NCBI RefSeq assembly: GCF_002216795.1
Contig: NZ_CP022316.1
Span: forward strand, 248,001-312,000
Source of the DNA: Brachybacterium avium
GTDB lineage: Bacteria; Actinomycetota; Actinomycetes; Actinomycetales; Dermabacteraceae
Length of the DNA: 64,000 nt
Reading direction: 5' to 3'
Shown here one piece after another: positions 18,860 through 27,411 of this stretch; position 1 is the stretch's first letter; each line of letters starts with the position of its first letter. The notes beneath the pieces were generated by a model, which saw only the letters and a program-made list of their open reading frames with translations, had not been told where the DNA came from and made no database searches. A program made the position numbers and the translations under genes.

Positions 18860-18872
18860 CTCCTCCCCGACT

Positions 18873-18904
18873 GTAGTAACACTTTCGGAGCAAAGTGTTA
18901 CTAC
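18873..18904. promoter_or_regulatory. Perfect 13-bp inverted repeat overlapping the fic promoter
   Basis: The arms GTAGTAACACTTT and AAAGTGTTACTAC are exact reverse complements separated by CGGAGC. The right arm runs into the -10 hexamer TACACT (18902-18907), which lies 6 nt before the fic ATG. A repressor bound here would block the promoter. The dyad also lies just after the metG stop and could form an RNA hairpin, but no T-run follows, so I favour an operator. The binding protein is unknown. Confidence 0.7.
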
Positions 18905-18907
18905 ACT
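18902..18907 (+). promoter_or_regulatory. Putative leaderless -10 for fic
   Basis: TACACT is followed by GGTGGT and ATG. It overlaps the right arm of the dyad at 18873-18904. Confidence 0.55.
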
Positions 18908-18913
18908 GGTGGT

Positions 18914-20130
18914 ATGGGACCCCTTCCGGCACGACGACCGCTGTCCGTGTCGCCCGTCGAGCGACGGGCGGGACACTGGACCGTCGCCGACGACGGCCTC
19001 GCCTCCCGCTCTGCGCGCTCCCGGGGACCGGCGCCTATGAGGCGACGCTCCCCGCGGCGCTCGGCGCCTCCGAGATCGATCTGCCCGGGGAGCTGGCGGC
19101 CGACGTCGCCGATGCGGAGACCGCTCTGGCGGCGTTCGACGCTCATGCTGCGGTACGCCTGGGCGCCGACAACCCCGCACTCGGCCCGATGAGCGCAGTG
19201 CTGCTGCGCACCGAGTCCGCCTCCTCCTCGCAGATCGAGGACCTCACCGTCGGCGCACGACAGCTCGCCCTCGCCGAGCTCGAGGAGTCGCGCAGCCACA
19301 ACGCCCGCGCCGTCGTCGCCAACGTCCGCACGATGGAGGCGGCGCTGCGCCTGGCCGCGGAACTCGATCTGGAGGCGATCCTCGCGATGCACGCAGAACT
19401 GCTGGCCGGTGCGGAAGACGCCGGCCGCCTGCGGGGGCAGCTGGTGTGGGTCGGCCGCAGCGGGCTGAGCCCGCTGGGTGCCGTCCACATCGCCCCCGAG
19501 GCCGAGGACGTGCTGCCCGCTATGGAGGACCTGCTCGCGTTCCTCGTCCGAGACGACCTACCCGTCCTCGTCCACGCGGCGCTCGCCCATGCCCAGTTCG
19601 AGACCATCCACCCCTTCACCGACGGCAACGGTCGCACCGGTCGCGCGCTGGTGCACGCGCTGCTGAGCGGCAAGGGCCTGCTGACCACCACCGCCCCGGT
19701 CTCGGCCGGACTCCTGACGGACCTCGAGGCGTACACCGCAGCATTGACCGCCTTCCGCGCCGGCGACGCCCGCCCGATCGTGGAGGAGTTCGCCCGGGCC
19801 GCGCGGTATGCCGCGGCCACCGGCAGCCGACTCGTCGATGACCTCGCCGGACAGCTCGAGAGGGACCGGGAGCGACTGTCCGGGGTGCGCCGGCATGCTC
19901 TCGCATGGTCCGTGCTGCCTCTGCTCATCGGTCAGCCGATCGTCAACGCCGCGTACCTCCAGCGCACACTCGAGGTGCCGGCGATGACGGCCCAGCGGGC
20001 TCTCGCCCAGCTCACCGACTCCGGCATCCTGCGGGAGGCGACCGGTCGCTCGCGGAACCGCGTCTGGCAACATACCGGGATCCTCGGCCTGCTGGACTCC
20101 TATGCCGCCGAGGTCCGCCGAGCGTGCTGA
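18914..20130 (+). CDS. Fic family AMPylase-like protein (apparent single-base frameshift)
   Basis: The protein has an N-terminal Fic_N region, the catalytic Fic motif HPFTDGNGRTGRAL and a C-terminal winged-helix part (about the last 90 residues). Fic proteins transfer AMP to target proteins. A helix with SSSQIED upstream resembles the class II inhibitory motif, with Asp where Gly or Asn is usual. Most of the gene is in the frame that opens at a GTG at 18895, but that GTG lies inside the dyad. The ATG at 18914, 6 nt after TACACT, encodes a better N-terminus in another frame. Adding one G to the GGGG at 19023-19026 joins them as SARSRGTGAYEATLP and gives 406 whole codons. Sequence error, phase variation and inactivation are all possible. 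Confidence 0.8.
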
Positions 20131-20213
20131 CCGCCTGGCCCGTCAGCCCCCGCCCGACGGTGAGAAGGGTTACGGTGGCCGCCCGAGATCTTCGGCAAGG
20201 AGGCGGTCCCGTC

Positions 20214-21674
20214 ATGGCACCATCCGCAGCTCGCTCCGGTGCGGACCCCGCACCCACCCAGCATCTGAACGCGAAGGTCGTCGGCATCTCGATCGCCGCC
20301 GCCGTCGGTGGTTTCCTCTTCGGCTTCGACACCTCAGTGATCAACGGTGCCGTGGGCGCCCTGTCCGAGGAGTTCTCCCTCGGGGCGGCGCTGACCGGCT
20401 TCGCGGTCTCCTCGGCGCTGCTCGGCTGCGCCATCGGCGCCTGGTTCGCCGGCGGCCTCTCCAACCGCTACGGCCGCATCCCGGTGATGGTGATCGCGGC
20501 GATCCTGTTCTTCGCCTCAGCGCTCGGCTCGGGCCTCGCCTTCGGGGTCTGGGACCTCATCGCGTGGCGCGTGGTCGGTGGCCTGGGCGTCGGCGCCGCG
20601 AGCGTGATCGCCCCCGCCTACATCGCGGAGGTCGCACCCGCGAAGTTCCGCGGCCGGCTGGGCTCTTTGCAGCAGCTGGCGATCGTGCTCGGCATCTTCG
20701 TCGCGCTGCTGTCCAACGCGCTGATCGCGGACTCGGCCGGAGGCTCCTCGGAGACCTTCTGGTTCGGGGTGGCCGCATGGCGCTGGATGTTCATGATCGA
20801 GGCGGTGCCGGCCGCGGCCTACGGGATCATGGCTCTGTTCCTGCCGGAGTCGCCGCGCTACCTGATCCGGCGGAACCAGCTCGATCGCGCCTCGAAGGTG
20901 CTCTACGACTTCACGGGCGAGCCCGACGTGAACCTCAAGATCCAGCAGATCCGCACGACGCTCGAGCGGGAGGACAAGGAGAGCCTCCGCGACCTGCTGG
21001 GCGAGCGGTTCGGGCTCAAGCCCATCGTCTGGCTCGGCATCCTGCTGTCGCTGTTCCAGCAGCTGGTGGGCATCAACGTCATCTTCTACTACTCGACCAC
21101 GCTGTGGCAGTCCGTCGGGTTCGACGAGTCCCAGGCGCTGCTGACCTCCACGATCACCTCGATCATGAACATCGTCGCGACGATCATCGCGATCGTGCTG
21201 GTGGACCGGGTGGGTCGACGGATCATGCTGCTGGTGGGCTCGGCCGGGATGACGATCTCGCTGGGACTGATGGCGCTGGCGTTCTCCTTCGGCGAGGTCA
21301 CCGCGGGCAGCGATGCCGTCTCGCTGCCCGATCCCTGGTCGACGATCGCGCTGATCGGCGCGAACGCCTTCGTGATGTTCTTCGGAGCCACCTGGGGCCC
21401 GCTGGTGTGGGTGCTGCTGGGCGAGATCTTCCCCAACCGGATCCGTGCTTCGGCCCTCGCGGTCGCGGCCGCCGCGCAGTGGGCGGCGAACTGGACCGTT
21501 TCGGCCTCCTTCCCCACTCTGTCGAACATCGGGCTCACCTTCGCTTACGGCCTCTACGCCGCCTTCGCGCTGCTGAGCCTGATCTTCGTCTACCTCTGGG
21601 TCCCGGAGACCAAGGACCGCGAGCTGGAGGACATGGACAGCCTCGAGCTGGGGCGGCGCCGCCGGGACGGATGA
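20214..21674 (+). CDS. MFS sugar porter (sugar:H+ symporter type)
   Basis: This 486-residue transporter has 12 membrane segments. The sugar-porter signatures are GGFLFGFDTSVINGAVG at the first helix, NRYGRIP, PESPRYLIRRN before the central loop, QQLVGINVIFYYSTTLW in helix 7, DRVGRR, and PETKDRELEDM after helix 12. It is close to the XylE/GlcP/IolT group that imports xylose, glucose, arabinose or inositol with protons; the exact sugar cannot be read. AAGGAGG lies 10 nt before the ATG. It is convergent with transketolase across a hairpin (GCCCC/GGGGC), and that pairing of sugar uptake with the pentose pathway may be meaningful. Confidence 0.9.
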   Translation: MAPSAARSGADPAPTQHLNAKVVGISIAAAVGGFLFGFDTSVINGAVGALSEEFSLGAALTGFAVSSALLGCAIGAWFAGGLSNRYGRIPVMVIAAILFFASALGSGLAFGVWDLIAWRVVGGLGVGAASVIAPAYIAEVAPAKFRGRLGSLQQLAIVLGIFVALLSNALIADSAGGSSETFWFGVAAWRWMFMIEAVPAAAYGIMALFLPESPRYLIRRNQLDRASKVLYDFTGEPDVNLKIQQIRTTLEREDKESLRDLLGERFGLKPIVWLGILLSLFQQLVGINVIFYYSTTLWQSVGFDESQALLTSTITSIMNIVATIIAIVLVDRVGRRIMLLVGSAGMTISLGLMALAFSFGEVTAGSDAVSLPDPWSTIALIGANAFVMFFGATWGPLVWVLLGEIFPNRIRASALAVAAAAQWAANWTVSASFPTLSNIGLTFAYGLYAAFALLSLIFVYLWVPETKDRELEDMDSLELGRRRRDG

Positions 21675-21691
21675 CGTCCCGTCGGCGGCCC

Positions 21692-21709
21692 GCCCCGTCG
21701 GGGCAGCGG
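21692..21709. repeat. Short hairpin element at a convergent junction, copy 1
   Basis: GCCCC-GTC-GGGGC hairpin followed by AGCGG, between the sugar porter and transketolase genes. The 16 bases CCCGTCGGGGCAGCGG occur again at 34185-34200 at another convergent junction, so this may be a reused terminator. Confidence 0.4.
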
Positions 21710-23581
21710 TCAGCCCTCGAGCGCGGCGCGCGCGGCGTCGGCGATGTGCTCGGCGTCGATCCCGGCCCAGCCGAGCAGCTCCTCGGTGGTGCCGGAGCCC
21801 GGCACGCCGTCGACGGCCAGATGCCGCAGGTGCAGGTCGGTGACCGGTTCGGAAGCCAGCGCCGCGAGGACCGCGGCCCCCAGCCCGCCCTCGGCATGAT
21901 GATCCTCCGCGACCACGACGCGCCCGCCGGTCGCGGCGACCGCCGCCCGGATGCCCGCGCCGTCGAGCGGCTTGATCGAGTAGGCGTCGATCACGCGGGC
22001 GCGCACGCCGTCCTCGGCCAGGGCGTCCGCGGCGGCGAGCGCCTGGTGGAGCGTCACGCCGGCCCCGATGAGGGTGACGGCGTCGTCCTCGGAGCTGCGC
22101 AGCGTCTTCGACCCGCCGACGGGGAAGCGCTCCTCGGAGCCGTAGAGGACCGGATAGGCCCCTCGGGTGGTCCGCAGGTAGCTCACGCCGGACAGCTCGG
22201 CCATCTCCGCCACCAGCGCCGCGGTCGAGGTCGCATCGCTGGGGTACAGCACGGTCGAGCCCTGGGTGGCGGAGATCATCGCTAGGTCCTCGAGCCCCAT
22301 CTGGGAGGGACCGTCGGCGCCGATCTCGACGCCCGCATGGGAGCCGACCAGTCGCAGATCGATCCGGGAGACCGGAGCCATGCGGATGAAGTCGGCGGCG
22401 CGGGTGAGGAAGGCCGCGAACGTCGAGGCGAAGGCCAGGTACCCGCGGGAGGAGAGGCCGGTCGCGGCGGCGACCATCTGCTGCTCGGCGATGAACATCT
22501 CGAAGAAGCGCTCCGGATGCGACTCGACGAAGTCGGCGACGCCGGTGGAGTTCGAGACCTCGCCGTCCAGGGCGACTACCCGCGGGTCGACCTCCGCGAG
22601 GGCGGTGAGCGCCGGGCCGTAGGCCTTGCGGGTCGCGACCTCCTCGCCGGGGGTGAAGGCGGGCAGCTCGATCTCCCCGCGCGGGGAGTGCGGAGCCGGC
22701 TCGACGGAGGGAGGCATCGGTCCGCGCACCTGCAGCGAGCGCTCGCCGCCGAGGGCGGTGATGGCCTCCTCGGCCTTGTCCTCGGGCATCGGCTTGCCGT
22801 GCCAGCCGTTCTGGTCCTCGATGCCGGGGATGCCCTTGCCCTTGACGGTGCGGGCGAGGATCACCAGGGGCCGATCCAGCTCGCCGTCGGCCACCGCCAG
22901 CGCCTCGTCGATCGCGTCCAGGTCGTGGCCGTCGATGACCACGGCCCGGGCGCCGAAGGCCTCGACCCGGGCGGCGTAGGTGTCCATGTCCCAGCCGAGC
23001 GCGGTCTCGCCCCGCTGGCCCAGACGGTTCACGTCCACCATCGTGACGAGGTTCGTCAGCTGGTAGTGCGAGGCGGTGGCGAGGGCTTCCCACATCGAGC
23101 CCTCCGCGAGCTCACTGTCCCCGGTGAGGACCCAGACCCGGTACGGAGACTTCTCCAGGTACTTGCCGGCGAGGGCGATGCCGACGCCGTCGGGCAGTCC
23201 CTGACCGAGCGAGCCGGTGGCGACGTCGACCCAGGGCAGCACCGGGGTGGGATGCCCCTCGAGCCGCTGGTCGAAGCGCCGGTAGCCCTCCATCAGCTCC
23301 TGCTCGGAGACCACGCCGGCGGCGCGGTAGACGGAGTACAGTAGCGGCGAGGCATGCCCCTTGGAGAAGACCAGGTGGTCGTTGCCGGGGGCCTCGGGCT
23401 CATCCCAGTCGTAGCGCAGGTGGCGGGCCATCAGGGTGGCCAGCAGGTCGGCGGCGGAGAGGCTGGAGGTGGGGTGGCCGGAGCCGGCGCTGGTCGAGGA
23501 GCGGATCGAGTCGACCCGCAGCTGGGCCGCGAGCTCGGGCACCTGGTCGAGATCGAGCCTGTCGTGCATGGACGTGGTCAT
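21710..23581 (-). CDS. tkt: Transketolase
   Basis: This is a thiamine diphosphate enzyme of about 623 residues. The ThDP/Mg motif is GDSELAEGSMWEAL through VDVNRLGQ, and HASP and HPTP occur earlier. The pyrimidine-binding half follows with FIAEQQMVAAATGLSSRG. Transketolase moves two-carbon units between sugar phosphates in the pentose phosphate pathway. It is shorter than the 660-residue Escherichia coli type and resembles the animal/TKTL-like branch that some actinobacteria carry. Two ATGs are adjacent; I chose the second because AAGGAG lies 5 nt before it and only 2 nt before the first. The gene faces the sugar porter. Confidence 0.9.
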   Translation of the reverse strand: MTTSMHDRLDLDQVPELAAQLRVDSIRSSTSAGSGHPTSSLSAADLLATLMARHLRYDWDEPEAPGNDHLVFSKGHASPLLYSVYRAAGVVSEQELMEGYRRFDQRLEGHPTPVLPWVDVATGSLGQGLPDGVGIALAGKYLEKSPYRVWVLTGDSELAEGSMWEALATASHYQLTNLVTMVDVNRLGQRGETALGWDMDTYAARVEAFGARAVVIDGHDLDAIDEALAVADGELDRPLVILARTVKGKGIPGIEDQNGWHGKPMPEDKAEEAITALGGERSLQVRGPMPPSVEPAPHSPRGEIELPAFTPGEEVATRKAYGPALTALAEVDPRVVALDGEVSNSTGVADFVESHPERFFEMFIAEQQMVAAATGLSSRGYLAFASTFAAFLTRAADFIRMAPVSRIDLRLVGSHAGVEIGADGPSQMGLEDLAMISATQGSTVLYPSDATSTAALVAEMAELSGVSYLRTTRGAYPVLYGSEERFPVGGSKTLRSSEDDAVTLIGAGVTLHQALAAADALAEDGVRARVIDAYSIKPLDGAGIRAAVAATGGRVVVAEDHHAEGGLGAAVLAALASEPVTDLHLRHLAVDGVPGSGTTEELLGWAGIDAEHIADAARAALEG

Positions 23582-23676
23582 CATGACTCCTTCCGTGGCG
23601 GATCATGCGTGATGCCTCCACCGTAGGAGCCTGCGGCCGCTGTCGGCAACGAACCGCGACCAGCCGGTCGGGTCCC

Positions 23677-24408
23677 TCAGAGGTCGAAGACCCGCAGCAC
23701 CACGGCGTGCTCGCTCCCGGCGGCCTCTCCCCCGGCCCGCAGGATCTCGGGGATGAACTCCTCGGGCAGCGGATGTCCCTGGACGTGGTCGAGGTAGGCC
23801 TCGTGCGCCTGCAGCGATCGGACCGCCGCCCGCACTTGCTCGGCCGCGACCTGCTTTGCGTGGGTGGGCTGCGGATGACCCGCCACCAGCAGGGCGCGGA
23901 CGCGCCACGGGGCGAGGCCCTCGACCTCGGCGAGCTCGCGGAACACCCAGGGGTTCGCCGCATCGCGGGTGCCGTCGACCGCGGCCAGTCCCGCCACCCG
24001 ATGATCGGCCTGGTTGAGCCCGCCATAGGCCTCGACCTCGAAGTTCGCGGTCAGCACCAGGTCCGGACGCACCTGGCGCACCACGCGGGCGATATCGCGC
24101 CGCAGCGGGAGCCCGCTCTCGAGCATCCCGTCGGGGTGGTCGAGATAGCGCAGGTGCTCGACGCCGACGCGTGCGCAGGCCGCTCGCTGCTCCCGCTCCC
24201 GCAGCGGGCCGACGACCGCCGGGTCCTGCGCCATCCCCGCCTCGCCGCGGGTGAGCAGCAGATAGCACACCTCGATCCCGGCCGCGGTCCAGGCGGCGAC
24301 GGCGGCCGAGGCGCCGTACTCCATGTCGTCGGGATGGGCGACGATGCACAGCACGCGCCTCACCCCGTCCTCGGGCAGCGGTGGCAGCGGGGCGGGAGAG
24401 GTGCTCAT
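23677..24408 (-). CDS. PIG-L family deacetylase
   Basis: This 243-residue zinc-dependent N-acetyl-sugar deacetylase has the family motif AHPDDMEYG near residue 24 and the later LNQADHR, which supply zinc ligands. Related enzymes deacetylate GlcNAc-inositol (MshB) or the mycothiol conjugates (Mca), or act on lipid-linked sugars. At this length and without MshB-specific context the substrate is open. The ATG at 24408 follows TAGGCT by 7 nt, so it is probably leaderless, although GGAGAG also lies in that gap. It lies between metY and transketolase, all on the minus strand, but has its own promoter. Confidence 0.85.
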   Translation of the reverse strand: MSTSPAPLPPLPEDGVRRVLCIVAHPDDMEYGASAAVAAWTAAGIEVCYLLLTRGEAGMAQDPAVVGPLREREQRAACARVGVEHLRYLDHPDGMLESGLPLRRDIARVVRQVRPDLVLTANFEVEAYGGLNQADHRVAGLAAVDGTRDAANPWVFRELAEVEGLAPWRVRALLVAGHPQPTHAKQVAAEQVRAAVRSLQAHEAYLDHVQGHPLPEEFIPEILRAGGEAAGSEHAVVLRVFDL

Positions 24409-24415
24409 GCTCTCC

Positions 24416-24421
24416 AGCCTA
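24416..24421 (-). promoter_or_regulatory. Putative leaderless -10 for the PIG-L deacetylase gene
   Basis: TAGGCT on the minus strand ends 7 nt before the ATG at 24408. Confidence 0.45.
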
Positions 24422-24470
24422 GGTGGGAACGATCCGTACGGACGGTGCGGGCTCCGGTCAGCGCCACTGT

Positions 24471-25775
24471 TCACGCCGCGGCGGAGAGCTCCTCCTCCAC
24501 GGTGCGCGCAGCGTCCAGGGCCTGCTCCAGATCGGCCCAGAGGTCCTCGAGGTCCTCCAGCCCGACGCTGAGACGCACCGTGCCGGCGCGCACCCCGCAT
24601 GCCGCGCGCTGGGCGTCGGTGAGGTGGGAGTGGGTGGTGGTGCCCGGATGGCAGACCAGGGATCGGGCGTCGCCGATGTTCACCGCGATGGTCCACAGCG
24701 CGAGCGCATCGCAGAACGCGGCGGCGGCGGCCTCGCCCCCGGTCAGCTCCACGGAGAACACGCCGGAGGTGCCGCGCGGGAAGTCGCGGTCGGCGAGCTG
24801 CGCATCCGGACGGCCGGGGATGGTGGGATGCTCGACCTGGGCCACTCCGGGCAGCCCGTGCAGACGGGCGGCGAGGGTGGCGGCGTCGGCGCTGACCTTG
24901 TTCATCCGCAGGTCGAGGGTCTCGATCCCGACCAGGATCTGCTGGGCGCCGGCGGCGGACAGAGTGGTCCCGAAATCGGTGACGTACTTGGCGCGGGCGT
25001 ATCCCAGCAGCCCGGAGCCGCCGCGGGCGTACTCGTCCGCGAAGGTGACGCCGAAGCGCCGGTTCCTCTCGGTCAGCCGGGGCCAGCGCTGCGGATATCG
25101 CCGCGGGTCGAAGCGCCCGGTGTCCACGATCAGTCCGGCGATGGTGGTGCCGTGCCCGCACAGGTACTTGGTCGCGGAGTGGACCACCACGTCGGCACCG
25201 TGCTCGCCGGGCCGGTACAGAGCGGGGCTCGCCAGGGTGGAGTCGACGACGACGGGCACGTCGCGGGCGTGGGCGATCGCGCTGAGCGCCGGCAGGTCCA
25301 CCACCTGTGCGCCGGGGTTCGCGATCGATTCGACGATCGCCGCCCGGGTGTCCTCGGTGAACGCGGCCTCCCAGGCCGCGAGGTCCCAGGGGTCGACGAC
25401 GGTGCAGCGCACCCCCACCTCGGCGAGCGTGTCGTCCAGCAGCTCGGTGGTGCCGCCGTAGAGGCGCGAGGAGGCGACGATATGACCCCCCGGGGCGGCC
25501 AGCGCGTACAGGGCGATGGTGGTCGCCGCCTGACCCGAGGCGACCGCGATCGCACCGATCCCCTGTTCGAGGGCGGTGATGCGCTGTTCCAGCACGGCGG
25601 TGGTGGGGTTGCCGGAGCGGGAGTAGGCGTAGCCGTCACCGCGCCGCTGGAACAGTGCCTTGAGCGAGTCGTGGGAGGTGTGGGCGTAGGCGCTCGCCGT
25701 GTGGACGGGTGGGGTGAGGGACCCGTGCCCGTCGGCAGCCGCGTCCCATCCTGCATGGATCGCTGCGGTGCTCAT
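24471..25775 (-). CDS. metY: O-acetylhomoserine sulfhydrylase-like PLP enzyme
   Basis: This 434-residue enzyme belongs to the Cys/Met metabolism PLP family. The start IHAGWDAAADGHGSLTPPVH and YSRSGNPTTAVLEQRI are typical of MetY, and the PLP lysine is in SATKYLCGHGTT. It would make homocysteine from O-acetylhomoserine and sulfide. Its length and the long ANPGAQVVDLPALS to ERNRRFGVTF region favour MetY over cystathionine gamma-synthase, which is about 380-400 residues. GAGGAG lies upstream of the ATG. No S-box or SAM riboswitch fold is visible in the 68 nt before it. It follows tag on the same strand. Confidence 0.88.
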   Translation of the reverse strand: MSTAAIHAGWDAAADGHGSLTPPVHTASAYAHTSHDSLKALFQRRGDGYAYSRSGNPTTAVLEQRITALEQGIGAIAVASGQAATTIALYALAAPGGHIVASSRLYGGTTELLDDTLAEVGVRCTVVDPWDLAAWEAAFTEDTRAAIVESIANPGAQVVDLPALSAIAHARDVPVVVDSTLASPALYRPGEHGADVVVHSATKYLCGHGTTIAGLIVDTGRFDPRRYPQRWPRLTERNRRFGVTFADEYARGGSGLLGYARAKYVTDFGTTLSAAGAQQILVGIETLDLRMNKVSADAATLAARLHGLPGVAQVEHPTIPGRPDAQLADRDFPRGTSGVFSVELTGGEAAAAAFCDALALWTIAVNIGDARSLVCHPGTTTHSHLTDAQRAACGVRAGTVRLSVGLEDLEDLWADLEQALDAARTVEEELSAAA

Positions 25776-25843
25776 CGCTGCTCCTCGCCCTGGGTGGTGC
25801 TGACCGGTTCATCCTCCGGCCGCACCGCCGCCTCTGGCGAGGT

Positions 25844-26482
25844 CTATGACGGAGTGTGGCCGTCCGCGACGGGTCGTCCGTCCGCCGCCCAGACACCGGA
25901 GGTGCCTCGGCGGTGGGAGCCGATCAGGTGGGTGTCCACCACGCCGAGTGCCTCCATCAGAGCGAACATCGTGGTGGGGCCGACGAAGCGGAAGCCGCGG
26001 CGTTTGAGCTCCTTGGCCAGTGCCACAGATTCGGCGCTGGTGGTGGGGACGTCCGCGGCCACCACCGGCATCGGGGTGCGGGCGGGCCGGTAGGACCACA
26101 CCAGGTCCGCGAGGGTAGTGCCCGGGCCCCGCTGACCGCGCAGCTCGATGGCCGCCCGGGCGTTGCCGATCGTGGCCTCGATCTTGCCGCGGTGACGGAT
26201 GATGCCCTCGTCGGCGAGCAGCCGGTCCACCTCCGCCGGTCCGAAGGCCGCCACGTTGTCGACCTCGAAATCGGCGAAGGCGCGGCGGAACCCCTCGCGG
26301 CGGCGCAGGATCGTGGCCCAGCTCAAGCCGGACTGGAAGCCCTCCAGGGCGAGGCGTTCGAACATCCCCCGCTCGTCCCGCACCGGCATGCCCCACTCGG
26401 TGTCGTAGTACTCGCGCAGGTCGTCGTGGACGGACGCCCAGGCAGGCCGGGCGAGCCCGTCCTCGCCGGTGCACAGGTCCAT
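25844..26482 (-). CDS. tag: DNA-3-methyladenine glycosylase I, with altered zinc-snap residues
   Basis: This 212-residue base-excision enzyme removes 3-methyladenine from DNA. It keeps the family core: YDTEWGMPVRD, the catalytic Glu47 in LALEGFQSGLSWATIL, RHRGKIEATIGNA and GFRFVGPTTMFALMEALG. The zinc snap of the Escherichia coli enzyme (Cys4, His17, His175, Cys179) looks incomplete: Cys4 is present, the His17 position is Tyr26, His185 remains, and the Cys179 position is Ser189. It may not bind zinc. It starts 2 nt after the stop of the siderophore-interacting gene, so the two form one operon. Confidence 0.92.
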   Translation of the reverse strand: MDLCTGEDGLARPAWASVHDDLREYYDTEWGMPVRDERGMFERLALEGFQSGLSWATILRRREGFRRAFADFEVDNVAAFGPAEVDRLLADEGIIRHRGKIEATIGNARAAIELRGQRGPGTTLADLVWSYRPARTPMPVVAADVPTTSAESVALAKELKRRGFRFVGPTTMFALMEALGVVDTHLIGSHRRGTSGVWAADGRPVADGHTPS

Positions 26483-26484
26483 GC

Positions 26485-27336
26485 TCAGTCGTCGATCTTC
26501 CCGATCGGCTCCCGCTTCTCGGCCTGGAACTGGTCCTCGATGCGGCCCAGCGCCCAGTAGGCGGAGATCGAGATCTGGGGTCGGGGGATGCCGGCGTCCT
26601 TGACCAGCACCCGGCGCAGCTGCTTGGTGGTGGCCCGCTCGACGTGGCAGAACACCTGCAGGCCCTCGGGGTCCTCGAGGTCCAGTGTGCGCACCGTCTC
26701 GACCAAGGCCTCCCGCGGGCCGATCACCCAGCGCAGCTCCACCCCGGCGGGGCGTTCGAGCTCCAGGCGGTCCTCCTCGTCCTCGAGCTGGATGATCGCC
26801 AGGCCGGAGGCGTCCGCCTGCATCGACTCCAGCGCCGCGGCGATCGCAGGCAGGGCGGCATGGTCGCCGATCAGCAGGTGGTGGGTGGTCTCGGGGAGCG
26901 GCGTGTAGCCGCCGCCGGCGCCGTTCATGGCGATGAGATCGCCGGGCTGCGCCTCATCGGCCCAGCGTGCGGCGATGCCGTTCTCCTCGCCGTCGCCGTG
27001 CAGGACCACGTCGACGTCGAGCCGCTGGTTCTCGTCGTCCCAGTGGCGCACGGTGTAGGTGCGGCGAGCGGGCAGCAGCTCGGGGCTGTGCTCGCGCAGC
27101 GCATCCATGTCGTAGGGCGGGTGCAGGCCGGAGGCGGGATCGGCCAGGAGGAACTTGACGTAGGCGTCGGCGTGGTGGTTGCGGTTCAGCGCGCTGTAGC
27201 CCTCACCGCCGAGGGTGAGGCGCAACAGGCGCGGCGAGATCCGAGTCTTGCCCAGCACCTCGAGCACGGCCTGCCTCTTCGCGGGGCGCTTCGCGGGGGC
27301 GTCTGCGGGCGGGGACTGATCGGTGGCGGTCTGCAT
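26485..27336 (-). CDS. Siderophore-interacting FAD-binding reductase (SIP family)
   Basis: This 283-residue cytoplasmic flavoprotein has an N-terminal FAD-binding barrel with RRTYTVRHWD (the Arg-x-Tyr-Thr flavin motif) and a C-terminal NAD(P)H-binding SIP domain ending in SAYWALGRIEDQFQAEKRE. Family members such as ViuB/FscN reduce ferric siderophores to release iron. The gene is divergent from the FAD oxidoreductase gene at 27412 and is followed by tag. It may act with the ferric-chelate importer at 34233-40313, but it is not in that operon. No clear DtxR-type iron box is seen upstream. Confidence 0.9.
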   Translation of the reverse strand: MQTATDQSPPADAPAKRPAKRQAVLEVLGKTRISPRLLRLTLGGEGYSALNRNHHADAYVKFLLADPASGLHPPYDMDALREHSPELLPARRTYTVRHWDDENQRLDVDVVLHGDGEENGIAARWADEAQPGDLIAMNGAGGGYTPLPETTHHLLIGDHAALPAIAAALESMQADASGLAIIQLEDEEDRLELERPAGVELRWVIGPREALVETVRTLDLEDPEGLQVFCHVERATTKQLRRVLVKDAGIPRPQISISAYWALGRIEDQFQAEKREPIGKIDD

Positions 27337-27399
27337 ACCCCCACATTACGCTACGTCCCTGTTCCGTAAATGTTCGAGGGGGCGGCGTCGCCTCTGACC

Positions 27400-27405
27400 T
27401 AGGCT
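27400..27405 (+). promoter_or_regulatory. Putative leaderless -10 for the FAD oxidoreductase gene
   Basis: TAGGCT, then GAGCGG, then the ATG at 27412. This hexamer marks the ATG as the native start although the frame shifts soon after it. Confidence 0.5.
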
Positions 27406-27411
27406 GAGCGG

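Noticed and set aside
17033-19180. A 715-codon open frame on the minus strand opposite metG
   Set aside because: It is rich in Arg, Gly, Pro and His, shows no domain, and mirrors the conserved metG. High GC makes such antisense frames common.
20517-23093. An 858-codon frame on the minus strand spanning the sugar porter and transketolase
   Set aside because: It crosses two well-supported genes out of frame and has low-complexity composition.
25776-25843. SAM riboswitch before metY
   Set aside because: The 68-nt gap after tag is too short and shows no S-box core.
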